Of a stretch of 64,000 nucleotides of DNA, positions 29,783 to 39,574 are shown piece by piece (position 1 is the stretch's first letter; every line of letters starts with the position of its first letter). The stretch is from Novosphingopyxis iocasae (lineage in GTDB: Bacteria > Pseudomonadota > Alphaproteobacteria > Sphingomonadales > Sphingomonadaceae): the NCBI RefSeq assembly GCF_014334095.1, contig NZ_CP060495.1, forward strand, positions 2,255,001-2,319,000, in the 5' to 3' direction. The notes beneath the pieces were generated by a model. It worked only from the letters and a program-made list of their open reading frames with translations. It was not told where the DNA came from and did not search any database. The position numbers were made by a program, and so were the translations under genes.

Positions 29783-32700
29783 TTGAACATGAAAACAGAC
29801 GCGCGGACATTCCGGGTTTCCGCGAACGGATGGGCGCTGGCGGGCCTGGTCGTTGGGGTTGCGTTCTTCATCTTCAGCGCGCTCGCCGCCTATTCAAACG
29901 TGCTCGACATGCGCGAATATGATGCGCGCATCCGGAACACCCATGTCGTGCTGAACACACTCGACGATCTGCTGATATCCGCGTTGAATGCGGAAACAGG
30001 CGAGCGCGGATTCCTGGTGACGGGCAATGAATCCTATCTGGAGCCTTTTCATGAGGGCGTCGGCGACGCACGTAGAAATCTCCTCCTCCTTGAGCAACTA
30101 ACGCAGGATAGCGCCGCACAGCGCGCCCATGTCGATACGCTGCGATCACGGATAGAGAACAAGTTCCGCTTCACCGAGCGGGCAATCCGCACGCGGCGCG
30201 ATGAGGGACTGGCGCCGGCTGTCGATCTGACCGAAACCAATGGCGGAAAAATCGCGATGGACGCGATCCGTGATCAGCTGGCGCAGATGGAGCAGGAAGA
30301 ACTGCGCCTGCGCGAAGAGCACATGAGCGAGCTTAAGACAGCGACCCGTACCGCCCTGCTAAGCGCCATCGGCACCAGCCTGATCGGTATTGCTCTCACG
30401 ATCGCGATTTTCATCCTGCTGATCCGCACCAACCGCAGCCGTGAGCGTCAGCAATGGCTACAGACCGCGCAGGTGACCCTGTCCGAAGCGATGCGTGGTG
30501 AGAAAACGGTGCGCGAACTGGCGGCAGCGGTGCTGTCCGTGCTGGCGGAGCGAAGCAGCGCGAGCGCGGGTGCGCTGTTCAAGGGCGAGGGCGGGAAATT
30601 CCGGCGCGTCGCCATGCTGGGGGTAGCCGACGAAACCGCGGTACCCAGCAGCTTTGGCCAGGGCGAAGGGCTGCTCGGCAAAGTTGCGGCGGACGCGCGC
30701 GCGGTGAAGCTGTCCGATATCCCGCCCGGTTATCTCAAGATCGGTTCGGCGCTGGGCAATGATGCACCGCGTCATTTGGTGATCGCCCCTGCCTTTACGG
30801 ACGGCCATGTGAATGCCGTGATCGAACTGGGCTTTTTCGGCGAGGTCGATGAGCGCGTCCTTGATCTTCTCGAAACCGTCTCCGGCTCGGTGGGCATCGC
30901 GCTGCGTTCGGCGCGTTTCCGCGAGCAATTGCAGGAGGCCCTGGAAGAGACGCAGCGGCAGGCCGGCGAATTGCAAGCGCAGAGCGAAGAACTGCGCGTC
31001 TCCAACGAGGAATTGGAAGAACAGGGCAACGCACTGAAGGAATCGCAGGCGCGCCTGGAACTGCAGCAGGTAGAGCTGGAACAGACCAATACGCAGCTGG
31101 AGGAGCAGGCGCAGACGCTGGAGGCCCAGCGCGACGAACTGGGCCGCGCGGCCGCGACGCTTCAGCTGAAAGCGCGCGAGCTGGAGCAGGCGAGCCAGTA
31201 TAAATCGGATTTCCTCGCCAATATGAGCCATGAGCTGCGCACGCCGCTCAATTCCCTGCTGATCCTCTCCAAGCTGCTCGCCGACAATGCCGACGGCAAT
31301 CTTTCGGCCGATCAGATCAAGTTTGCGCGCACGATCGAGTCTTCGGGCAACGATCTGCTGGTTTTGATCAACGATATTCTGGATCTCTCGAAGATCGAGG
31401 CGGGCCATGTCGAGATCGAGGCAGCACCGGTTGCGACCGAGCGGCTCGCCGCCGATCTTCGCAAAACCTTCGAACCGATTGCGCAGCAGCGCGGGCTGAC
31501 GCTGGACATCTCCGTCGACACCGACGCGCCGCGGTCCTTGGAGACCGACCGAATGCGGCTGGAGCAGGTGCTGAAAAACTTGCTGTCCAACGCCCTCAAA
31601 TTTACCGAGGAGGGCAGCGTTTCGCTCTCGATCGCATCCGGGGAGGACAACCAGGTCCTGTTCACGGTCGCCGACACCGGCATCGGTATCGCGCAGGCGC
31701 AGCGGGAGGCGATCTTCGAGGCGTTCCAGCAGGCCGACGGCACGATCAGCCGCAAGTTCGGCGGCACCGGCCTCGGTCTATCGATCTCGCGCGAGCTGAC
31801 CCGTTTGTTAGGCGGCACGATCCGGCTGGAAAGCGAAGTGGGCAAGGGCAGCACCTTCATTGTGACCATTCCCGCCGCCTATGATCCTGGCAAGGTGGCC
31901 GCGCGCCAGCCGCCCCTCGCCGCGGCGGAACTGCCGGCAGTCCCCCCGCCGCCTCCGACATCGAAGCCCGCCCGTGCAGCCCCCGCCGCGCTGGCCGATG
32001 ATCGCGACAAGCTTAGCGAAGACGAGCGCCTGCTGCTGGTGATCGAGGATGATCCGTCGTTCGCCGCGATCCTGTGCGATCTGTCGCGCGAACTGGGCTT
32101 CCAGTGCATCGTGGCGGGAACCGCGCAGGACGCGATCAACCACGCAAAGGAGTATCGGCCGAACGCCATCCTTCTGGACATCGGCCTGCCCGATCAGTCC
32201 GGCCTCACCGTGCTGGACCGGCTGAAGCATGACGAGGAAACGCGGCATATCCCGGTCCACGTCATCTCCGGATCGGACCAGAGCCAGACCGCACTGGCGC
32301 TCGGCGCGATCGGTTTTCTGGAAAAACCCGCACCGCGCGAGCAGCTGGCCGAGGTGCTGGCCGGTTTGCAGGAGAAACTCACTTCGCGCATGCGCCGCGT
32401 GCTCATCGTGGAAGACGATCAGGTCCAGCGCGAGGCGGTGGGCGCGCTTCTTCGGTCGCAGGACGTGGAGACCGTCGGCGTCGGCACTGCCGCCGACTGC
32501 CTGGAAGAGCTGCGCGGCGCGTCCTATGACTGCATCGTTCTTGATCTGTCGCTTCCCGACGCATCGGGCTTCTCGCTGCTGGAAACGCTGAGCGAGGAAG
32601 GCGAAGCCGCGCCCCCGCCGGTAATTGTCTACACCGGGCGCGATCTGTCGGCACAGGAGGAGCAGCGGCTGCGGCGCTATTCCAGCTCCATCATCATCAA

Positions 32701-33211
32701 GGGCGCCAAGTCGCCCGAACGACTGCTGGACGAGGTGTCGCTCTTCCTGCACCGGGTGGTATCGGAACTGCCGCCGGAACAGCGCCAGATGATCGAAAAG
32801 GCGCGCCACCGCGATGCCGTTCTGGAAGGCAAGCGCATCCTCATCGTCGAGGATGACGTGCGCAACGTCTATTCGCTCACCAGCGTGCTGGAGCCGCGCG
32901 GCGCGCTGACGCGGATTGCGCGTAACGGGCAGGAGGCGATCGATGCGCTGCAAGATGCGGCAGGCGATGATGAAAAGACCATCGATCTGGTGCTGATGGA
33001 CGTGATGATGCCGGTGATGGACGGGCTTACCGCCGTGCGGGCCATCCGCGCCGATCAGCAATGGCGCAAGCTTCCGATCGTGATGCTGACGGCCAAGGCG
33101 ATGCCCGATGATCAGCAGAAATGCATCGATGCGGGGGCCAATGACTATATGGCCAAGCCGATCGATGTGGACAAATTGCTGTCCTTGGTGCGGGTCTGGA
33201 TGCCGCGCTGA
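29783..33211 (+). CDS. CHASE3-GAF hybrid histidine kinase with three receiver domains
   Basis: A 1142-residue membrane sensor kinase. Order: TM1 (about 15-37), periplasmic CHASE3 with ETGERGFLVTGNESYLEPF, TM2 (about 190-214), GAF (about 230-375), a Gln/Glu-rich coiled coil (about 375-475), HisKA with MSHELRTPLN (His483), HATPase_c (DTGIGIAQ, GGTGLGLSI), then three receivers beginning VIEDDPS, IVEDDQV and IVEDDVR, each with a phospho-acceptor aspartate (LLDIGLPD, VLDLSLPD, LMDVMMPVMDG). TTG at 29783 is spaced well from GAAGG; ATG at 29789 is an alternative. Its stop shares a base with the cheR start (TGATG). Confidence 0.92.
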   Translation: MNMKTDARTFRVSANGWALAGLVVGVAFFIFSALAAYSNVLDMREYDARIRNTHVVLNTLDDLLISALNAETGERGFLVTGNESYLEPFHEGVGDARRNLLLLEQLTQDSAAQRAHVDTLRSRIENKFRFTERAIRTRRDEGLAPAVDLTETNGGKIAMDAIRDQLAQMEQEELRLREEHMSELKTATRTALLSAIGTSLIGIALTIAIFILLIRTNRSRERQQWLQTAQVTLSEAMRGEKTVRELAAAVLSVLAERSSASAGALFKGEGGKFRRVAMLGVADETAVPSSFGQGEGLLGKVAADARAVKLSDIPPGYLKIGSALGNDAPRHLVIAPAFTDGHVNAVIELGFFGEVDERVLDLLETVSGSVGIALRSARFREQLQEALEETQRQAGELQAQSEELRVSNEELEEQGNALKESQARLELQQVELEQTNTQLEEQAQTLEAQRDELGRAAATLQLKARELEQASQYKSDFLANMSHELRTPLNSLLILSKLLADNADGNLSADQIKFARTIESSGNDLLVLINDILDLSKIEAGHVEIEAAPVATERLAADLRKTFEPIAQQRGLTLDISVDTDAPRSLETDRMRLEQVLKNLLSNALKFTEEGSVSLSIASGEDNQVLFTVADTGIGIAQAQREAIFEAFQQADGTISRKFGGTGLGLSISRELTRLLGGTIRLESEVGKGSTFIVTIPAAYDPGKVAARQPPLAAAELPAVPPPPPTSKPARAAPAALADDRDKLSEDERLLLVIEDDPSFAAILCDLSRELGFQCIVAGTAQDAINHAKEYRPNAILLDIGLPDQSGLTVLDRLKHDEETRHIPVHVISGSDQSQTALALGAIGFLEKPAPREQLAEVLAGLQEKLTSRMRRVLIVEDDQVQREAVGALLRSQDVETVGVGTAADCLEELRGASYDCIVLDLSLPDASGFSLLETLSEEGEAAPPPVIVYTGRDLSAQEEQRLRRYSSSIIIKGAKSPERLLDEVSLFLHRVVSELPPEQRQMIEKARHRDAVLEGKRILIVEDDVRNVYSLTSVLEPRGALTRIARNGQEAIDALQDAAGDDEKTIDLVLMDVMMPVMDGLTAVRAIRADQQWRKLPIVMLTAKAMPDDQQKCIDAGANDYMAKPIDVDKLLSLVRVWMPR

Positions 33212-34035
33212 TGAGCGAGCATATCGAGGATATCGAGATCCAGCTGCTGCTGGATGCGCTCTATCGCCACTATCACTACGATTTCCGGCATTATGCCCGC
33301 GCCTCTATCAAGCGGCGCCTGCTGCAGGCGCGCGACAAATGGGGCTTTGACAGCATCTCGGCGATCCAGTCCGCCGTCCTGCACGACGAAACCATGCTGC
33401 CGCAGCTGCTCGATTTCCTGACGGTTCAAGTGAGCGAGATGTTCCGCGATCCGGGTTATTTCCGGGCGTTGCGCGAACAGGTCGTGCCGCATCTTCGCAC
33501 CTATCCGTCGCTGAAAGTCTGGGTTGCTGGCTGCAGCAATGGCGAGGAGCTCTATTCGCTCGCCATTCTGTTCGCCGAGGAAGGGCTGGCGCAGCGGACC
33601 ATCTTCTACGCTACCGATATCAATCCGGCGGCGCTGAAAGCGGCCCAGGCAGGCATCTATCCTATGGACCGCATTCGCCTGTTCACCGAAAATCACCAAC
33701 TATCCGGTGGCCGGTCTTCGCTATCGGACTATTATACCGCCAATTATGACCGGGCGATTTTCGACAAATCCTTGCGCGAGCGGACCGTTTTCTCCGATCA
33801 TAGCCTGGTGACCGACGCGGCCTTTGGCGAAATGCACCTGATATCGTGCAGGAATGTCCTGATCTATTTCGATCGGGCGTTGCAGGACCGCGCCGTCGGC
33901 CTGTTCGGCGAATCGCTTGCGCGCGGGGGCTTTCTCGGCATCGGATCGAAGGAAAGCCTCCGCTTTTCCAACCAGGCCGCCGCCTTTGCCCCTTTCGTGC
34001 GCGAGCAGAAGATTTATCGCAGGAAGATCTTGTGA
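33211..34035 (+). CDS. cheR: CheR-type protein-glutamate O-methyltransferase
   Basis: A 274-residue SAM-dependent methyltransferase. The N-terminal helical CheR domain (HYHYDFRHYARASIKRRL) precedes the catalytic domain, with motif I VWVAGCSNGEELYSLAI, ATDINPAALKAAQAGIYP and HLISCRNVLIYFD. The S-to-N change in CS(T/N)GEE is tolerated in the family. No chemoreceptor, CheA or CheW gene is nearby. The target is therefore probably not a classical chemoreceptor and may be within this kinase operon. It overlaps cheB (GTGA) and the upstream kinase (TGATG). Confidence 0.92.
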   Translation: MSEHIEDIEIQLLLDALYRHYHYDFRHYARASIKRRLLQARDKWGFDSISAIQSAVLHDETMLPQLLDFLTVQVSEMFRDPGYFRALREQVVPHLRTYPSLKVWVAGCSNGEELYSLAILFAEEGLAQRTIFYATDINPAALKAAQAGIYPMDRIRLFTENHQLSGGRSSLSDYYTANYDRAIFDKSLRERTVFSDHSLVTDAAFGEMHLISCRNVLIYFDRALQDRAVGLFGESLARGGFLGIGSKESLRFSNQAAAFAPFVREQKIYRRKIL

Positions 34036-34598
34036 AGAAGCGTGCGGTGGTCATCGGCGCGTCGGCCGGCGGGGTTCAGGCGCTTTCGCAGCTGCTACCA
34101 GACCTGCCGCCGGACTTTCCGGTGCCGGTGATGATTGTCGTCCACATTCCGGCGCGCCGGGACAATGCGCTCGTCGAGCTGTTCGATCGCAAGTGCCGGA
34201 TGGCGGTTAAGGAAGCGGAGGACAAGGAACCGCTGGCCGCGGGCACGATCTATTTCGCGCCGCCCGATTATCATCTGCTGGTGGAAGCCGATGGTACGCT
34301 CGCGCTGTCTTCCGACGAAACCGTCAATCACTCGCGCCCCGCGATCGATGTATTGTTCGAAACCGCTGCCGACGCCTTTGGCCCGGCGCTGACGGGCATC
34401 CTGCTGACAGGGGCAAATCATGACGGCGCGCGCGGTATGAGGGCCATGTCCGATGCAGGCTCTCTTTGCATCGTTCAGGATCCGGCAAGCGCGGAAATTG
34501 CCACCATGCCGGAGGCCGCGCTTGCCGCATGTCCCAACGCCCGCGCAATGGAACTGCACGAAATCGAACAATTACTGGAGGCGATGGTCGAACGATGA
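34032..34598 (+). CDS. cheB: CheB-type methylesterase without receiver domain
   Basis: A 188-residue stand-alone CheB catalytic domain. The triad is visible: Ser11 in VIGASAGG, His38 in VVHIPARRDN and Asp131 in LLTGANHDGARG. The N-terminal receiver that normally autoinhibits CheB is absent, so control must come from another protein, for example the receiver domains of the flanking kinases. It starts with GTG at 34032 overlapping the cheR stop, and its own stop overlaps the next gene (ATGA). Confidence 0.9.
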   Translation: MKKRAVVIGASAGGVQALSQLLPDLPPDFPVPVMIVVHIPARRDNALVELFDRKCRMAVKEAEDKEPLAAGTIYFAPPDYHLLVEADGTLALSSDETVNHSRPAIDVLFETAADAFGPALTGILLTGANHDGARGMRAMSDAGSLCIVQDPASAEIATMPEAALAACPNARAMELHEIEQLLEAMVER

Positions 34599-35725
34599 CC
34601 GATCCCGTCAAATTCCTGCTTGTGGACGATCTGGAGGAGAACCTGATCGCGCTGCAAGCCTTGCTCGCGCGGGACGGGTTGCTTCTGCACACCGCCCGAA
34701 GCGGTGAAGAAGCGCTCGAGCTGATGCTGGATAATGATTATGCGCTCGCCCTCCTGGATGTGCAGATGCCGGGTATGGACGGTTTCGAACTCGCCGAATT
34801 CATGCGCGCCAATGAACGATCGCGGCACATCCCGATCATTTTCGTGACGGCCGGCACGGCAGACGCCTCGCGCCGCTTCCGGGGCTATGAAGCAGGCGCG
34901 GTCGATTTCATCCAGAAGCCGATCGAAGCGGACATCCTGCGCTCCAAGTCGAACGTGTTCCTGGATCTTTACGCGCAGCGCCGTCAAATCACCGCGCAGC
35001 GCGACGAGCTGGCCGTGCTGACCGCCGCCCTGCAGGATGCCGACCAGCAGAAGAACCGTTTTCTGGCGGTACTCGCCCACGAATTGCGCAATCCGCTGGC
35101 GGTGCTTTCCTCCGGTCTCAACATTCTGGAGCGCGCGTCCGAAGGCAGCAGCGCGGACCGCGTACGGCAATCGATGCGCCAGAACATGCTCCACGTCTCG
35201 CGCCTCGTCGACGATCTGCTCGACATCAACCGGATCGAGCATGGCAAGATTTCGCTGCAAAGCCAGACCGTCGAGCTACAGCAGCTGTTACCCACCGCGC
35301 TGGACCTCAACCGGCTCGGCATCGCCGAGGGCAATCATCAGCTGATCGTCGATGTGCCCGACGCGCCGATCCTGCTGGAAGCCGACCCTGCCCGTCTGAT
35401 CCAGATCATCAGCAATATCGTCGGAAATGCCGCGCGCTACACGACCCGCGGCGGCGAAATCCGGGTCGATGTGTCGCGCGAAGACAGCTTCGCCGTCATC
35501 ATCATATCCGACAATGGCATCGGCATCGCGCCGGAGAAACAGGCGCGGATTTTCGATATGTTCGAACAGTCGAACAGCGGTCTTGGCACGGTGGGCGATG
35601 GGCTGGGAATTGGCCTGGCCCTCGTCAAACAGCTTGTGGAGCTTCACGGCGGCACTATCGGGCTGCGCAAAAGCCTCCCCGGTGAAGGCAGCACTTTTGA
35701 AGTGCGCCTTCCCGTCAAATCCTAG
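34595..35725 (+). CDS. Response regulator-histidine kinase (REC-HisKA-HATPase)
   Basis: A 376-residue soluble hybrid protein. The N-terminal receiver has FLLVDDLEENL and ALLDVQMPGMDGFEL (phospho-acceptor Asp), then HisKA with FLAVLAHELRNPLAVLSSGLNI (His) and HATPase_c with ISDNGIGIAPEKQ and GDGLGIGLALVKQL. It has no transmembrane segment, so it probably receives phosphate from the CHASE3 kinase and relays it. The start at 34595 overlaps the cheB stop; the longer frame upstream is noise. It is the last gene of the four-gene operon. Confidence 0.9.
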   Translation: MTDPVKFLLVDDLEENLIALQALLARDGLLLHTARSGEEALELMLDNDYALALLDVQMPGMDGFELAEFMRANERSRHIPIIFVTAGTADASRRFRGYEAGAVDFIQKPIEADILRSKSNVFLDLYAQRRQITAQRDELAVLTAALQDADQQKNRFLAVLAHELRNPLAVLSSGLNILERASEGSSADRVRQSMRQNMLHVSRLVDDLLDINRIEHGKISLQSQTVELQQLLPTALDLNRLGIAEGNHQLIVDVPDAPILLEADPARLIQIISNIVGNAARYTTRGGEIRVDVSREDSFAVIIISDNGIGIAPEKQARIFDMFEQSNSGLGTVGDGLGIGLALVKQLVELHGGTIGLRKSLPGEGSTFEVRLPVKS

Positions 35726-35769
35726 CGCGCGCTGCGCATGGCCCGGTCGGCCACCAAGGATCGCCGGCG

Positions 35770-36855
35770 TCAGCGGTCGCCAACCATCCCTTCGCATAAT
35801 TGCTCAACCACAGCCGGATCGGCGAGGGTCGAAACCTTCCCGATCTGATCGGGCTGCCCTTCCGCGATCTTCCGGAGGACGCGGCGCATGATCTTGCCGC
35901 TGCGCGTTTTGGGCAGGCAGGGCGCGAACTGGATCGCATCGGGCATGGCGATCGGGCCGATCTCGCCGCGCACCCATCTGCACAGCGCGTCGCGCAGCGC
36001 TTCGTCGCCCTGCTGATCCGCATTGAGCGTGACGAAGGCGTAGATGCCCTGCCCCTTGATGTCGTGCGGCATGCCCACCACCGCCGCTTCGGCCACCTTT
36101 TCATGCGCCGCCAGCGCGCTTTCCACTTCGCCGTACACCTTGCGCATTTGCCCCGGCCAGCTCCGTGTGAGCACCAGATCGCCCTCCAACTTCCGCCCTT
36201 CTGTATCGACCAGCTGCAAAAACACGCCCGGCAGCGGCTTCGTCGCCGAGACCGGCTTCGCCTCCGCCACGCCGGGGACGGGCGCGATCAGCGCCGCCCC
36301 GGTTTCGGTCTGCCACCAGCTATCGACGATATCGCAACGCCCACCGCCGACGACGCGGTGATACCAGTTCCAGGCCTCCGGATTGATCGGCTCACCCACC
36401 GTGCCGAGCAGCCGCAGGCGGGACAGATCGTAGCGCTTCACCGGCTCCTCGCCTTCGCGCATCAGCGCGCGGATCGCGGTGGGCGCGGTGTAGAACACGG
36501 TGACGCCCAGCCGCGCACAAGCGAGCATGGCGACCGCCGCTTCGGGCATCATCGGCATGTAGAGGACGACGCGGTCGCCCTTCGCGACGCTTCGCGCCTT
36601 CAGCGCATTGGCGAAGCGGCAAACCTCGCCATGCAGTTTGCGAAAGCTGAGCGTACGTCCCTCGCCCGGCTCATCCCCTTCGAAGACGATGGCGGGCTGG
36701 TCGCCGCGGCTTTCCAGATGGCGATCGAGACAATTGACCGAGACGTTCAGCTCCCCGTCCGCGAACCACCCAATGCCGAAGTCGGCTTTGTTGAAACTGC
36801 TTTCGTCCGCTCTCGTCGGGAAGGCGCTCCAGTCCAGGCGGCGGGCTTCCGGGCG
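35770..36855 (-). pseudogene. acs: Acetyl-CoA synthetase remnant with N-terminal loss and internal deletions
   Basis: A minus-strand frame matching acetate-CoA ligase in pieces. EARRLDW..FNKADFGIGWFADGELNVSVNCLDRHL up to LACARLG matches the N-terminal part. It then jumps (junction near 36505) to VTVFYTAPTAIRALMREGEEPVKRYD, skipping roughly 200 residues that normally include the ATP-binding TSGSTGKPKG loop. A second jump near 36130 joins MRKVYG to EVESALAAHEKVAEAAVVG, losing the GDGxxxDxDGYYWIxGR hinge. The C-terminal lysine motif PKTRSGKIMRR remains. An in-frame TAG at 36858-36856 cuts off the true start. All deletions are in frame, but the product would be inactive. Confidence 0.85.
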
Positions 36856-36911
36856 CTACCGGTTGCGGTGAACCCGGCGACGGCAGATGCGATCGCCGGG
36901 CGGTGCAGCGC

Positions 36912-38435
<1,524 letters not shown>

Positions 38436-38532
38436 ATCATCCTCTCATGTTCGCCGGGCCCTCCCGGTCATGAGCATGATGGTTCCGCGAAATGGTGTGC
38501 TTGGCCAGAGAGCCGGGCCGATGCATGCCCAC

Positions 38533-38556
38533 ATCTGTCTCGCTATCGAGACAGAT
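38533..38556. promoter_or_regulatory. Palindrome upstream of the aldehyde dehydrogenase gene
   Basis: A perfect 10-bp inverted repeat, ATCTGTCTCG (38533-38542) and CGAGACAGAT (38547-38556), with a four-base centre. It lies in the 136-base gap between the GAF/Fis regulator and the aldehyde dehydrogenase gene. No T run follows on either strand, so an operator for the Fis-type HTH regulator is more likely than a terminator. This is inferred. Confidence 0.6.
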
Positions 38557-38571
38557 CGGACTATCGACCCG

Positions 38572-39519
38572 TCAGCCGCGCGAAAGGCCGGCCTTTTCCA
38601 TGCGCCGATAGAGCGTGGCACGGCCGATGCCGAGCGCCTTGGCGGCGCGTGTGGCGTTGCCGTCGGCCGACGCCAAAGCGCGCCGCAGCACCGCCCTGTC
38701 CGAGTCGCGGAAGCTGTCAGGCGCCGCTCCGCCCAGAATGTCGGACGCGCTGCGGCAGGCGGTCAGGCAGTCGTCGGACAGGCTGAAGCGGCGGCGCGCG
38801 GCGTGCGTGGCACCGATCACCAGATCGTCGCGGTCCACCGCCAACAGGGCCGCATCGCCGCCGGGCAGGTTCGCATCGATGATCCGGTGGCCCTCGAAAT
38901 ATCGGCGGAAGACTCCGCTTTCGATCCGGCGCGCCGCATCCTGCACGATGTTTTGAACCAGCGCAGCCGTGGCCAGACTGTGGTCGTCCCGGCAACTCGA
39001 AATATCGAGCGCGCCCACCAGCCGCCCGCCTGCGTCGCGCACGGGCGCGTCCATGCAGCTGATGCCGATATTGCGGCAGGCGAAATGCTGATCGCGGTGG
39101 ATGGTCACCGGGCGGCCTTCCACCAGGCAGGTGCCGATCCCGTTCGTGCCCTCCCGGCTTTCGCTCCAGATGCCGCCGGGGGTGAGGCCCACCTGATCGA
39201 ACATATCGCGGTCCCCCTCCTGACTCCGCGCCTCCAGGATCACGCCGTCATTGTCGGACAGCATCACGGCGCATCCGGTAGCCGCCACGGTCTGGAACAG
39301 CTGGTCGAGCAGCGGACGGGCTACTTCCAGCATGAGTTCGTGGCGCCGCTGCCGCTGCATCAGATCGCTTTGAGACACGAGTTCCGGCTTTTGCGCGGCC
39401 CCGGCGTCGAGACCGTGCTTGAGCCCGGACCGGCACCAGCTGGCCGCAACCAACGACTGCGCGGCGCGCGTCGTTGAGCTCAAGACCCTCTCCACATAGT
39501 CCCGATGTCGCTCGGCCAT
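38572..39519 (-). CDS. GAF domain and Fis-type HTH regulator (AcoR-like without AAA+)
   Basis: A 315-residue regulator of the AcoR lineage. The N-terminal GAF-type sensor (about 60-200) includes GIWSESREGTNGIGTCLVEGRPVTIHRDQHF and CRNIGISCMDAPV. A C-terminal Fis-like HTH follows (VLRRALASADGNATRAAKALGIGRATLYRRM). The central sigma-54 AAA+ domain (GAFTGA, Walker A) is absent, so it cannot activate sigma-54 RNA polymerase the classical way. The start at 39519 (MAERHRDYVERVL) is chosen; 39537 is possible. It sits just upstream of the aldehyde dehydrogenase gene, its probable target. Confidence 0.85.
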   Translation of the reverse strand: MAERHRDYVERVLSSTTRAAQSLVAASWCRSGLKHGLDAGAAQKPELVSQSDLMQRQRRHELMLEVARPLLDQLFQTVAATGCAVMLSDNDGVILEARSQEGDRDMFDQVGLTPGGIWSESREGTNGIGTCLVEGRPVTIHRDQHFACRNIGISCMDAPVRDAGGRLVGALDISSCRDDHSLATAALVQNIVQDAARRIESGVFRRYFEGHRIIDANLPGGDAALLAVDRDDLVIGATHAARRRFSLSDDCLTACRSASDILGGAAPDSFRDSDRAVLRRALASADGNATRAAKALGIGRATLYRRMEKAGLSRG

Positions 39520-39574
39520 AGAACAGGCATAGCGCAATTTCGCCCATTTGGCGACTGCACGAGAATCGCCGTTC

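Noticed and set aside
36800-36911. Possible intact start of the acetyl-CoA synthetase gene
   Set aside because: A TAG stop is in frame at 36858-36856 and only 53 bases remain before the aldehyde dehydrogenase gene, too short for the missing N-terminus.
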